From NCBI GenBank assembly GCA_030692565.1, contig JAUYAO010000043.1, forward strand, positions 1 to 54,483: a stretch of DNA of 54,483 bases. The letters run 5' to 3'. This DNA comes from Nitrospira sp. (lineage in GTDB: Bacteria; Nitrospirota; Nitrospiria; Nitrospirales; Nitrospiraceae). A model generated the notes under the pieces. The model was given only the letters and a program-made list of their open reading frames with translations. It made no database searches and was not told the origin of the DNA. A program made the position numbers and the translations under genes. Below are positions 47,351 through 54,483 of the stretch, piece by piece. The first letter of the stretch is position 1. Each line of letters starts with the position of its first letter.

Positions 47351-47812
47351 ATGACCTCTTCCGAGTACAGATCGTATCTCGCTCCACAAATCCGGCGCAT
47401 GATCCTGGGTTGCGCCGTTGTCGCATGGACTGCGTGGATGGGGTCCGCCGCCATTGCCGAATCGCGCGAGCCATCGGCAATTCAATACCCCATCACCATC
47501 AATGCCACCTCGATTGTGTCGCAGAGTTGGTGGCAGGTGCCGGGCGTGACGCCCTCGATTTGGACCTCCGATATTGAAACGTCCGATGCCTATCGGACGT
47601 CGGAGCCTCGCGTGCTTCAGTTACAGCCGGGGCATTACAAATTTATCAGTTTTACGTTCGACTTTCCCTTTGAGGTGACGCCGGAGGGAATGGTAGCGTA
47701 TGCCTCGTCGCTCAATCAATGCGTGGACGGACGGGGCACCGCAACCTTGATCGTGCGCTGCAAGCGGACCTACCCGCATGGGGGACAACCGGAGTATCCC
47801 CTCGCTCCATGA
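47351..47812 (+). CDS. Exported protein of unknown function
   Basis: A 153-aa protein with a long signal peptide (IRRMILGCAVVAWTAWMGSAAIA) and a mature part of about 117 residues with aromatic-rich strand-like sequence (SIVSQSWWQVPGVTPSIWTSD, GHYKFISFTFDFPFEVTPEG). Two Cys near the end (NQCVDG and VRCKRT) may pair. The gene follows the phosphatase-like gene by 6 bp and precedes the next by about 20 bp, so all three are probably one operon. No family recognised. Confidence 0.7.
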   Translation: MTSSEYRSYLAPQIRRMILGCAVVAWTAWMGSAAIAESREPSAIQYPITINATSIVSQSWWQVPGVTPSIWTSDIETSDAYRTSEPRVLQLQPGHYKFISFTFDFPFEVTPEGMVAYASSLNQCVDGRGTATLIVRCKRTYPHGGQPEYPLAP

Positions 47813-47832
47813 ACAAGGAACAGAGAGGCACT

Positions 47833-50211
47833 ATGGGAATGCAACATCGCTTGACGAAATGGTTGTTCGTGATGCTGGCAATGGTCGGGCCGACACTGGC
47901 TCACGACGGATCGGCGGCCATTGGGGCCAAGCCGACAACGTCCGGACAGAGCGGCCCGGCTCGCATGGTGTCGCAATATGGTGCGGCGCTCGCCGGTAAC
48001 CGGGTGGCGGAGTGGGCTGCGCTCGATCTGGGCTGCTTGACACTCAGACGCCAACGAGGCGCATCTGAGCAAACCGACAGGACCTGCTGGGACGACACGC
48101 TGAAAGCCCATCGTGAATTAGTCCAGGATCAACCGGAAACCGGAATCTTCGAGACGGGGGGGCGGGGGGTCGGTTTCGGCTTGCTGTCCGAAACGCATCG
48201 TCATGCCGATTACTGGAAGGACTATATGCCGGCGGTCGTCGTCTCCCCTGCCGTGATCGGCAAAGATGGGGGACCAGGCCCCGTCCTTGAGGTCCTCAAC
48301 GCCTCGCCCGTCAGGCCGTTCGCGTTGAACAATCTCACGGGCCAAGAGCCGGTACGGGTTTCCGGCCATACCGTCGAGGTTCGGGTATCCTACCCGGATC
48401 CGCTGACGGCTCCCCTCGCGCTGCGCCCCGGAGAGGTGTGGTGGGCCAGCGGCGTCCTGCGCCGGTACGGTCCTGTCAGGGAAGTGACGGTCCGCTTCGT
48501 GGTGGTTTCAGGATTGCGAAAGCTGGGATATCCAGTCGATCAGGCCGTCGTCAACGAGGCCCTTTCCGGTGCCCCGGTGCAGGTCGGCATTCACTACGGG
48601 CGTCTTCCGCAATCAGCCGATCCCGGTGGGCGGCAGAACGATGAGGTGAAGAGTCGCTTGGGGGCCGGCGGGCTTGTCCTGGGTTCCGCTCGCTGGTGGG
48701 ACAGGAAGGACGCGAACCAAGCCTTTGCCGCCGGGCTGGCCCGCGCCGAACAGATGCCGCGCTCTACCGAACGAGCGAGGCTGCTGACCAGGCTCACGCT
48801 CATCGATCAAGCCGATCCGGCGCTGCACACCGTCATTGCCGACGATCGGCTCCAGACATTTCTTCGGGAGGGTCTGACCAAGAGCGGAATCTCAGGACCG
48901 GATGAGGCCGTGGCGACGAGGCTGGCCGAGCTGTACTGGAACCTTCAGGCGCAGACCTGGCGCCAGGAGCTCACCGAGGTCGCAATGGGTCACTCCACGG
49001 CAGCGGAGGCCCTCTATCAGGCCATTGAATCGTTTGAACGTGTGACAGCCGGCGGACAGGCGCCCCCCGAACGGCGGCGGCAGCTCGGCGCGCTCTATCG
49101 ATGGAACAACGATGCCCCCTCCGCGCTCGCGGCGCATGAAGCGCTACTGAAAGATACCGCCTCAGGAGGATCGCTGCACGGCCGGCTCTTATCCGAACTC
49201 GCCTGGGACCGGATTCAGTGGCTCTCCTGGGAGCGGCGCCATGGTCATCCGTGGCTGGAGCAGGCCCGCCAGGAAGCCGAGCAGGCGTTGAGCCAGGTGG
49301 AGACTCCCGTCGAGAAGCTCCTGGCGGCCTATGCGCTGGTCCTGGTGGAGGCCCTGCGTGTGCCTCGCGAACCGGCGCATCTGCAGGAACGATTGCAGAC
49401 CGCGAAAATCTGGCACGATCGCGTCTCCGGCGCCGTCGGCGTCTGGCCCTATCTGGTCGGGAACGATGTCGTGAAAGCCTTGCTGCCGAACACCGAGCAG
49501 GTGACATTGCCGACGCCGGTTCGTGCATCGGATGTACTCAATGTCGAAGTCCACGCCAAACCGCGGCGGCAAGATATCGTGTGGCAGTGGAACTTCGACC
49601 AGGACGCGCTCGATGCGCCGCCCGCGGGATTTGTGGCCTGGAGCACGCCTGGAGCGGAGCCCTCCGGCTGGCGTGTGCTCCCGGACGGCCAGATCCCCAC
49701 GCGGGGCAACCTGGTCGTCCAGGATCGCCCTTGTGTGGCAAGTGAGTGCGCGCATCTCCTGCTAGCCGACCGCATCCGCACCACCTTTCCGGATGTCACC
49801 GTGCAAGTGCAAGATCTGTCGGCGGACGGAGCCGGCGAAGCCGGGATCGCGCTGGCTGTGCGCGACAACCGAAATTTCTATGCGGTCACGCTCAATCCCA
49901 CGACGGGCAAGTTAACCTCCAGGCGCGTGCTCGATGGCCGCACGACGGTGCTGGGGGAAATTACGGTCAAATTGGCTCAGCGCCCCTGGCACAGCCTGCG
50001 GGTTCAACGGATCAATTTCATTCATCTCGATCGCGGCCGGCTCAGCGTGTTCGTCGACGGTGCGCAGGTGGCTGCGGTAGCGGACGAGTGGATTCCACAG
50101 GAGGGGCTGATCGGACTGATCACCATCGGCCGGACGGCGGCCCAGTTCGACGGATTGCACGTGCTGGATCTCGTATCGAATCGCACGTTTTCCGGTCCCG
50201 CCGCCTACTAA
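47833..50211 (+). CDS. Large exported protein with C-terminal LamG-like domain
   Basis: A 792-aa protein with a signal peptide (KWLFVMLAMVGPTLA). The first part has no clear domain; the middle (residues about 300-520) is helical with repeat-like segments (ERARLLTRLTLIDQADPALH, RRRQLGALYRWNNDAPSALAAHEALL) that resemble TPRs. The last 190 residues look like a concanavalin/LamG-type beta sandwich (AGIALAVRDNRNFYAVTLNP, SVFVDGAQVAAVADEW), which binds glycans in other proteins. The start at 47833 has AGAGAGG upstream; an earlier in-frame ATG lies at 47809. Likely periplasmic or surface-bound. Confidence 0.8.
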   Translation: MGMQHRLTKWLFVMLAMVGPTLAHDGSAAIGAKPTTSGQSGPARMVSQYGAALAGNRVAEWAALDLGCLTLRRQRGASEQTDRTCWDDTLKAHRELVQDQPETGIFETGGRGVGFGLLSETHRHADYWKDYMPAVVVSPAVIGKDGGPGPVLEVLNASPVRPFALNNLTGQEPVRVSGHTVEVRVSYPDPLTAPLALRPGEVWWASGVLRRYGPVREVTVRFVVVSGLRKLGYPVDQAVVNEALSGAPVQVGIHYGRLPQSADPGGRQNDEVKSRLGAGGLVLGSARWWDRKDANQAFAAGLARAEQMPRSTERARLLTRLTLIDQADPALHTVIADDRLQTFLREGLTKSGISGPDEAVATRLAELYWNLQAQTWRQELTEVAMGHSTAAEALYQAIESFERVTAGGQAPPERRRQLGALYRWNNDAPSALAAHEALLKDTASGGSLHGRLLSELAWDRIQWLSWERRHGHPWLEQARQEAEQALSQVETPVEKLLAAYALVLVEALRVPREPAHLQERLQTAKIWHDRVSGAVGVWPYLVGNDVVKALLPNTEQVTLPTPVRASDVLNVEVHAKPRRQDIVWQWNFDQDALDAPPAGFVAWSTPGAEPSGWRVLPDGQIPTRGNLVVQDRPCVASECAHLLLADRIRTTFPDVTVQVQDLSADGAGEAGIALAVRDNRNFYAVTLNPTTGKLTSRRVLDGRTTVLGEITVKLAQRPWHSLRVQRINFIHLDRGRLSVFVDGAQVAAVADEWIPQEGLIGLITIGRTAAQFDGLHVLDLVSNRTFSGPAAY

Positions 50212-50237
50212 ACGCAGGCGGCGGGCAAAGGAATGCC

Positions 50238-50603
50238 ATGCAGCATCTTCGCGCCCTTGAAGACCAGAGCGTCTATATTCTTCGTGAAGCCTATAAGCAC
50301 TTCGACCATCTCGCCATGCTCTGGTCGTTTGTCTCGCAGGGGTCGTTATGGGCTAGCCGCTCAAGCCAATGCGCAGTACGTCTTTCAAATGGAAACCCGT
50401 TCATCGGTGGTGGCCTTGCTTCGGCTGGTACTTGGGAAATTCGCGATGGAAACGGGGGATTCATCTCAAACGGAAGTTTTTGGGCCTCGCGAGATCTGAG
50501 TTTTACGTGCAGTCTGTTTTTAAACGGTAATGTGTTTGTCGCAGGAGGCACCGCAAATTTGGGGAATTGGGAAATTCGGAATGCTAGGAGCCTGTCCGAG
50601 TAA
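50238..50603 (+). pseudogene. 5' fragment of cysD fused in frame to Kelch-like repeats
   Basis: Codons 1-30 (50238-50327) match the start of the intact cysD at 52060 almost throughout ([22 protein letters not shown]). At codon 31 the sequence changes abruptly to two Kelch-like repeats of 42-44 residues (GSLWASR...NGNPFIGGG...TWEIR and GSFWASR...NGNVFVAGG...NWEIR). The frame ends at a TAA inside the left arm of the MITE at 50584. A 121-aa chimera could be made, but the PP-loop of CysD is gone and the Kelch-like part is cut off. I treat it as debris of two rearrangements. Confidence 0.75.
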
Positions 50604-50722
50604 TCGGTTTCGCAAAATCTCTACGTGCACATTTGGCGCAGGATCAACGATCGCACTTCGGTGAGGGGTGTTCAGATACCCCTGAAATTGGCATATTTTT
50701 GAATACTCGGACAGGCTCCTAG
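50584..50722. mobile_element. MITE-like element, 139 bp
   Basis: The ends are perfect inverted copies of 19 bp: CTAGGAGCCTGTCCGAGTA (50584-50602) and its complement (50704-50722). The outer CTAG is its own inverse and may be the target duplication typical of IS5-like elements, leaving 15-bp terminal repeats. The interior has no open frame, so the element would depend on a transposase elsewhere. It interrupts the Kelch-like sequence. Confidence 0.8.
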
Positions 50723-50772
50723 CCGGTGGTATTGCCCAGACTCCTCATCCGTCACGATAAGAGCTTGGGAAC

Positions 50773-51216
50773 ATGATGGAGTCCAATCTGGGTGATCACA
50801 AAACAAGAACCCTCACGCCGCTAATGTTAATGATTGTGGTATGGGTTGGAGAAGTAGTTGCTGCCAATGATTCTCTACCGATCCACAGTGTTCTGAGGTC
50901 AGGCATGTCTTATCATCTTCATTCGGTCACCCTACAGGGAACGGTCCGTACGCTTCAGGCCGGGCTTCCCACAGTCTGGGAAGATGGGTCTCCGTGTGAG
51001 CAGTATGACTCATATCGTTTTACGCTTGAGGACCAGACGGGTTCTATCGAGGTAGCAGTTCGTGGAGTCTGTGGTCGCCCCGGAGCTGTCAGGACTGTTT
51101 CAGAAGGCGATCATGTCACAGTCCTAGCACTAATTCATGCGTTTCAGGGAGACGGTACTGCCCTGTGGGCGTTCCTGGCAATGGCCCAGGAAATCATGGT
51201 TCTCAAGGGGCCCTAG
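50773..51216 (+). CDS. Exported OB-fold-like protein
   Basis: A 147-aa protein with a hydrophobic N-terminal segment (PLMLMIVVWVGEVVAA, about residues 16-31) that may be a signal peptide or anchor. The mature part has the strand pattern of a small OB barrel: SVTLQGTVRTLQAG, YRFTLEDQTGSIEVAVRG, SEGDHVTVLALIHAF. OB folds in exported proteins bind ligands or peptides; the target here is unknown. It lies between the MITE and a dead gene and has no tight neighbours. Confidence 0.65.
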   Translation: MMESNLGDHKTRTLTPLMLMIVVWVGEVVAANDSLPIHSVLRSGMSYHLHSVTLQGTVRTLQAGLPTVWEDGSPCEQYDSYRFTLEDQTGSIEVAVRGVCGRPGAVRTVSEGDHVTVLALIHAFQGDGTALWAFLAMAQEIMVLKGP

Positions 51217-51298
51217 CCTGGGTTCGACAGGACTACGAAGGTTCCTCTGAAGCCTCCTACCCTGTCTACCTCCAGCCAGCGTTCGAACCAAGGGCCTG

Positions 51299-51528
51299 AT
51301 GAATCCGAAGGGGACAGAGAAGAAGCGCGGCGCCTCGCAGACCCGTGCGACTCTCGCCGGAGCAACGACGAAGCAACCAGTCGAGCTCCCCGACGGGATG
51401 TGGGACAGATTACGAAGAAAGCCCATGAGTTGTGGAAGCGGGAAGGGCAGCGGGAAGGGCATGACCTGTGAGACTAGTTCGCCGCGGAAGCGGTCGTCAT
51501 GGAAGAGACCCTCGACGCCCGTGAGTAA
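51299..51528 (+). pseudogene. DUF2934 gene with frameshift and two stops
   Basis: The beginning reads MNPKGTEKKRGASQTRATLAGA. In a neighbouring frame the core of a DUF2934 domain follows: ITKKAHELWKREGQREGHDL, then TGA-GAC-TAG where DWF-type residues are expected, then FAAEAVVMEETLDARE and a TAA at 51526-51528. The domain is usually a small protein of about 70-100 aa of unknown function. One frameshift and two stops show it is dead. Confidence 0.7.
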
Positions 51529-51552
51529 CCGAGCTCGTGCAGAGCTGACACT

Positions 51553-51855
51553 ATGACGCGCATCGGAGACATGTCGCGAGCGGAGTGGACCATCGCCGAG
51601 TGGATGCGCAAGCAGACCGGGCTGGATGTGCCGAGGGAGATCCCGGCGAGCATCGCCCGCGAAGTTCGGGAGGAGAACCCTCGACGCGTGACGCGCCGGA
51701 TCGATCATGAGGCGGTTCGGCAGACCTTTGCCGACCGTGGTGTCACGCCGGATTACTGTGGCGGCTACCTCGCCTGTCTCTATACCGAGTATGAACGGCA
51801 GCTCGCTGAGCGGCATGATTTCCCGCTGACCTTTCTGGAGTTTTGCGTGCACTGA
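51553..51855 (+). CDS. Small protein of unknown function
   Basis: A 100-aa cytoplasmic protein rich in charged residues (RAEWTIAEWMRKQTGLDVPREIP, RRIDHEAVRQTFADRGVTPDYCGGYLACLYTEYERQL). No domain recognised. The frame is uninterrupted and follows the dead DUF2934 gene by 24 bp. A good ribosome site is not obvious, and it lies among debris, so it may not be expressed. Confidence 0.45.
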   Translation: MTRIGDMSRAEWTIAEWMRKQTGLDVPREIPASIAREVREENPRRVTRRIDHEAVRQTFADRGVTPDYCGGYLACLYTEYERQLAERHDFPLTFLEFCVH

Positions 51856-52059
51856 TTGTACTACGAGTACAAGCTCATGATGCAACTCGCTCCGCTGTGT
51901 TTCGGACTACCGGGGAACCGGCGTGCGCGGTTCGATGGCAGCTGCTCCGAGGTTTCAGCGAGTCGCATGTGACGGTGAGCGATGGCATCGCGTTGCGCCA
52001 GGTGTCAAAACGTGGCTCGCATCGATGAGACGAGCGGGAGAAGAACTGGGGAATAGCAA

Positions 52060-52857
52060 ATGAACCACTTGCGCCAACTCGAAGACCAAAGCGTCTATAT
52101 TATTCGTGAAGCCTACAAACACTTCGACCATCTCGCCATGCTCTGGTCGATGGGCAAGGACTCGACGGTGCTGCTCTGGCTGGCGCGGAAAGCGTTCTTT
52201 GGCCACGTGCCGTTTCCGCTCGTCCACATCGATACCGGTTACGAGATGCCCGAGTTGATCGACTATCGGGACCGGCTCTGCCGCGAATGGCGGCTCGATC
52301 TGGTCGTCGGCCAGAACCGCGAGGCGCTGGCCGCCGGCATGAACCACACGGTCGGACGCGTCGCCTGCTGCTCGGCCCTAAAGATCGAGGCGCTCAAACA
52401 GACCATTGCCCAGCACGGGTGGACCGCCGTCATCCTCGGCATTCGCGCGGACGAGGAAGGCACGCGGGCGAAAGAGCGGTACTTCTCGCTCCGCGACAAA
52501 CACGGAGAATGGGATTTTCGCGATCAGCCGCCTGAACTCTGGGATCAATATAAGACCACATTTCCCGCCGGTTCACACGTTCGCGTACATCCCCTCCTCG
52601 ACTGGACCGAACTCAATATTTGGGAATACCTCGAACTGGAGCAGATTCCTTTGCCCAACCTCTACTTCGACCGAGGCAACGGTACCCGCTATCGAAGCCT
52701 CGGTTGCGTGCCCTGCACAGGGACGGTATCGTCGTGCGCCATCACCATTCCGCAGATCATCACGGAATTGCGGACCACGACGATCGCTGAGCGTTCCGGG
52801 CGGGCGCAAGACGAAGGCCGCGGGATGGAAACCCTCCGCAAGCTCGGACACATGTAA
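52060..52857 (+). CDS. cysD: CysD-like sulfate adenylyltransferase subunit 2
   Basis: A 265-aa PP-loop protein. The ATP pyrophosphatase loop SMGKDST is at residues 30-36, and the C-terminus ([35 protein letters not shown]) follows CysD rather than PAPS reductase. CysD adenylates sulfate together with the GTPase CysN, which is not found here. It is shorter than E. coli CysD (302 aa). The first 90 bases are duplicated at 50238-50327. A stand-alone or paired role with a cysN elsewhere is open. Confidence 0.88.
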   Translation: MNHLRQLEDQSVYIIREAYKHFDHLAMLWSMGKDSTVLLWLARKAFFGHVPFPLVHIDTGYEMPELIDYRDRLCREWRLDLVVGQNREALAAGMNHTVGRVACCSALKIEALKQTIAQHGWTAVILGIRADEEGTRAKERYFSLRDKHGEWDFRDQPPELWDQYKTTFPAGSHVRVHPLLDWTELNIWEYLELEQIPLPNLYFDRGNGTRYRSLGCVPCTGTVSSCAITIPQIITELRTTTIAERSGRAQDEGRGMETLRKLGHM

Positions 52858-53190
52858 CCGCTCGGTTTCGTGCGGCCTACTCCCTTTTTCCCGATCTCCC
52901 AATCTGTGGTCTTTCCCTGCACGACAGATTGTCGTGACTGCGCCCGCGTGTAGGCCCGCACGAGCGTGTGTCTATGCACTTGCACTTGAGCATGTGGCTC
53001 TGTGCTTACGAGTCGTTCGGCAACGCCGGTGCACGGTTTCTCCTTATTCACGAGAAGGTTACATTCCACCATTGAAGGAATACCGTGTCGCGGCCTTCTT
53101 CTTGCTGTATGTAGCTGTATGTATATGAGATATGAGGACCGCAGCGGGAGTTGTGAACAGCATGATATAGACGAAGGACAAGCCGATGCC
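52858..53190 (+). other. Gap after cysD
   Basis: About 330 bp with no recognisable gene where cysN would be expected. Composition is lower in GC than cysD. It leads into the transposase remnant, so the right flank of cysD was probably replaced by insertion events. Confidence 0.4.
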
Positions 53191-53198
53191 CTACACCG

Positions 53199-53418
53199 AT
53201 ACACAGCAGCACTCACGATTACGAAGCGCTACCGGCTGCGCTGGCAGATCGAGTTGTTCCTCAAGTGGATCAAGCAGCTTCTTCGTTTCAAGGCGCGCTT
53301 TGGCACCGAAGAGAACGCCGCACAACACAAATCTGGATCGCGATGTCCATCTACGCGCCGGGGGCGCATCGTCAAGAAGCGCCTGGCACCCTCTCCGCCA
53401 GCCTGGCCAAAACCCTGA
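53199..53418 (+). pseudogene. IS4-family-like transposase, 3' remnant
   Basis: ITKRYRLRWQIELFLKWIKQLLRFKARFGTEENA matches, as I remember the family, the Y-R-x-R-W-Q-I-E-L-F-x-K-W-I-K motif near the end of IS4-type DDE transposases. Continuations TQIWIAMSIYA and IVKKRLAPS are split over two frames, with frameshifts near 53325 and 53362. The catalytic 5' half is missing, so it is inactive. Confidence 0.75.
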
Positions 53419-53450
53419 AGAGAGCCTGACGATCTTCGAGCGAATTCTCT

Positions 53451-53554
53451 TAGGGAAGGTCTGATTAATTCGAAGTTCTGGTCAGGAACCAACCAGATTC
53501 CCTGCGTTTCGTACGCTGGTTGATAGAAATCGGGAATTATTCAGACCTTCCTTA
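53451..53554. mobile_element. Short element with 20-bp inverted ends
   Basis: TAGGGAAGGTCTGATTAATT (53451-53470) and the inverse of TAAGGAAGGTCTGAATAATT (53535-53554) match at 18 of 20 positions. They bound about 100 bp with no gene. It may be a MITE, or two IS ends left face to face after a deletion; the transposase remnant just upstream favours an IS4-like origin. Confidence 0.65.
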
Positions 53555-53645
53555 GATCAACTACTTTTCCCCTCGGAAGTAGAACGCATGTTGCCGGACT
53601 TTATCAACCAGTTCAATCTGTGCGAATGATGTTGAGACACTACCG

Positions 53646-54345
53646 ATGACAACTCGTGAAAAAGAAAGAACTGTATCGTCACACGAACCCAAAGATACAA
53701 ACAGTACAAGGGACGAGATGCCTGTAAATACAGGGCCGGTTACCATACCTGGATCAGCTGATTTTCAGGCACAATACGCTGGTCGCGATGTCGCAGCCGG
53801 ATTGATCGCTGGGTCAATGGCTATTCCATTGACGGTGGGCATCGCCATGATGTCCAAGTATCCCATCAAGGTGGGGTTGGCCACCGTCGCGTTGCCTGCT
53901 TGATCGGCTGGCTCAATGCCTGGATCAGGCCTGGCAACTATATCGGCTGGCCGGAAATCGCGGCAGGCCTGGCGCCGGTGTTGGCCGTGGGCGTGACCAG
54001 CTTTGGCCTGGGGAATATGGCCTTTGCAGTTTTCCTGACTGCGACCTTTCAAGCCGTCATATAGAAATTCAACTGGCAGCGATATATTTTGGTTGCCGTG
54101 CCGGTGTATCTGGTCGAAAGGCTGCTGGCGGGCGCCGGTTTGAAGATTGCCCTCAAGTTTCTTACGTTCACCTATGAGCTTCCTGAAGGAATGGTATCCG
54201 CCGATACGTTCTGGAACGGCGTGCGCATACAGATGGGCCTGATATCCATGGCTGGTTATGTTGGCTTTGTGTATCTGTTTTTAAAGTTCAAGAACACACA
54301 GCCCGCCGTTCCTTATTTCGTGCTGATCATAGTAGGAACAGTCCT
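53646..54345 (+). pseudogene. Decayed second copy of the SulP-family transporter
   Basis: It matches the intact transporter at 40063 from PVTIPGSADFQAQYAGRDVAAGLIAG through PAVPYFVLII, with most residues identical. A one-base loss near 53893 shifts the frame at TVALPA-stop, an in-frame TAG lies at 54062-54064 (Trp codon in the other copy), and similarity ends at about 54345, where different DNA begins. The last 40 percent of the gene is gone. It retains a longer N-terminus (TTREKERTVSSHEPKD) than the intact copy. Confidence 0.88.
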
Positions 54346-54483
54346 AGCAGCCTGTCGGTCTTCTCATCAATTTTGCCTGCAACCCTGCATTGTGGGGAAA
54401 ATTTGATCGGGTTTTCCTCACACAGATTTTTAGATTTCCATCAAATAGCTTTTCACACGCTCAAGCAGCACCGTTGCCGTCGC
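54346..54483 (-). mobile_element. Left end of a further insertion sequence, partial
   Basis: The sequence after the SulP break (GCAGCCTGTCGGTCTTCTC) resembles insertion-sequence ends such as the GAGCCTGTCCGAG end of the MITE. On the minus strand codons from 54483 to 54430 read ATATVLLERVKSYLMEI followed by TAA, a plausible C-terminus of a transposase whose body lies beyond the window. It would explain the truncation of the SulP copy. Family not determined. Confidence 0.45.

Noticed and set aside
49746-50237. Long in-frame extension upstream of the cysD fragment
   Set aside because: It is a shadow of the 792-aa gene; only 50238 onward resembles real coding sequence.

Overview
The window looks like a piece of a Nitrospira-type (Nitrospirota) chromosome. 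This is inferred from the gene families, the GC-rich coding sequence and the style of the intergenic repeats; no rRNA or other definitive marker is present.

Positions 1-10031 hold a complete type I-E CRISPR-Cas locus read on the minus strand: cas3, cas8e (cse1), cse2, cas7e, cas5e, cas6e, cas1, cas2, a 79-bp leader and an array of at least 21 repeats that runs off the left edge. The invariant base next to each repeat shows a 29-nt repeat with 32-nt spacers, as in E. coli.

Positions 10293-31295 are an orderly backbone. On the minus strand are an exported NPF-repeat protein with a VWA partner, a WYL regulator, a membrane sensor, a PilZ protein, an operon of an Fe-S subunit (SdhB/FrdB type) with archease and RtcB, an M24 peptidase and a giant AsmA-like protein. 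On the plus strand are a TPR/2OG-oxygenase-like protein, an MFS transporter, a cyclophilin, a NuoL/DabB-like membrane protein followed by a PII-like protein, and a sigma-54 two-component pair.

Positions 31586-54483 are very different: all genes lie on the plus strand, but many are broken or partly duplicated. The ilvD-bioD-DUF6671 operon is cut off from larB by about 5.7 kb that carries an oxyanion-uptake set (OprP-like porin, ModA-like binding protein, lipoprotein, SulP transporter, frameshifted universal stress protein). The diverged tail of a second DUF6671 gene sits directly in front of larB. Next comes an envelope cluster: an unknown 413-aa protein, a truncated duplicate of an alkaline-phosphatase-superfamily gene, a frameshifted Omp85-like protein, the full phosphatase-like gene, which lacks usual metal ligands, and two exported proteins. 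The right end is wreckage around cysD: a 30-codon cysD start fused to Kelch-like repeats, a 139-bp MITE, a dead DUF2934 gene, an intact cysD without cysN, an IS4-like transposase remnant, a decayed second SulP copy and the tail of another probable transposase.

The observations most worth following are the DabB/PII pair without DabA, the island splitting DUF6671 from larB, the pseudo-phosphatase/Omp85/exported-protein cluster with its chain of hairpins at 46213-46299, and the cysD chimera.
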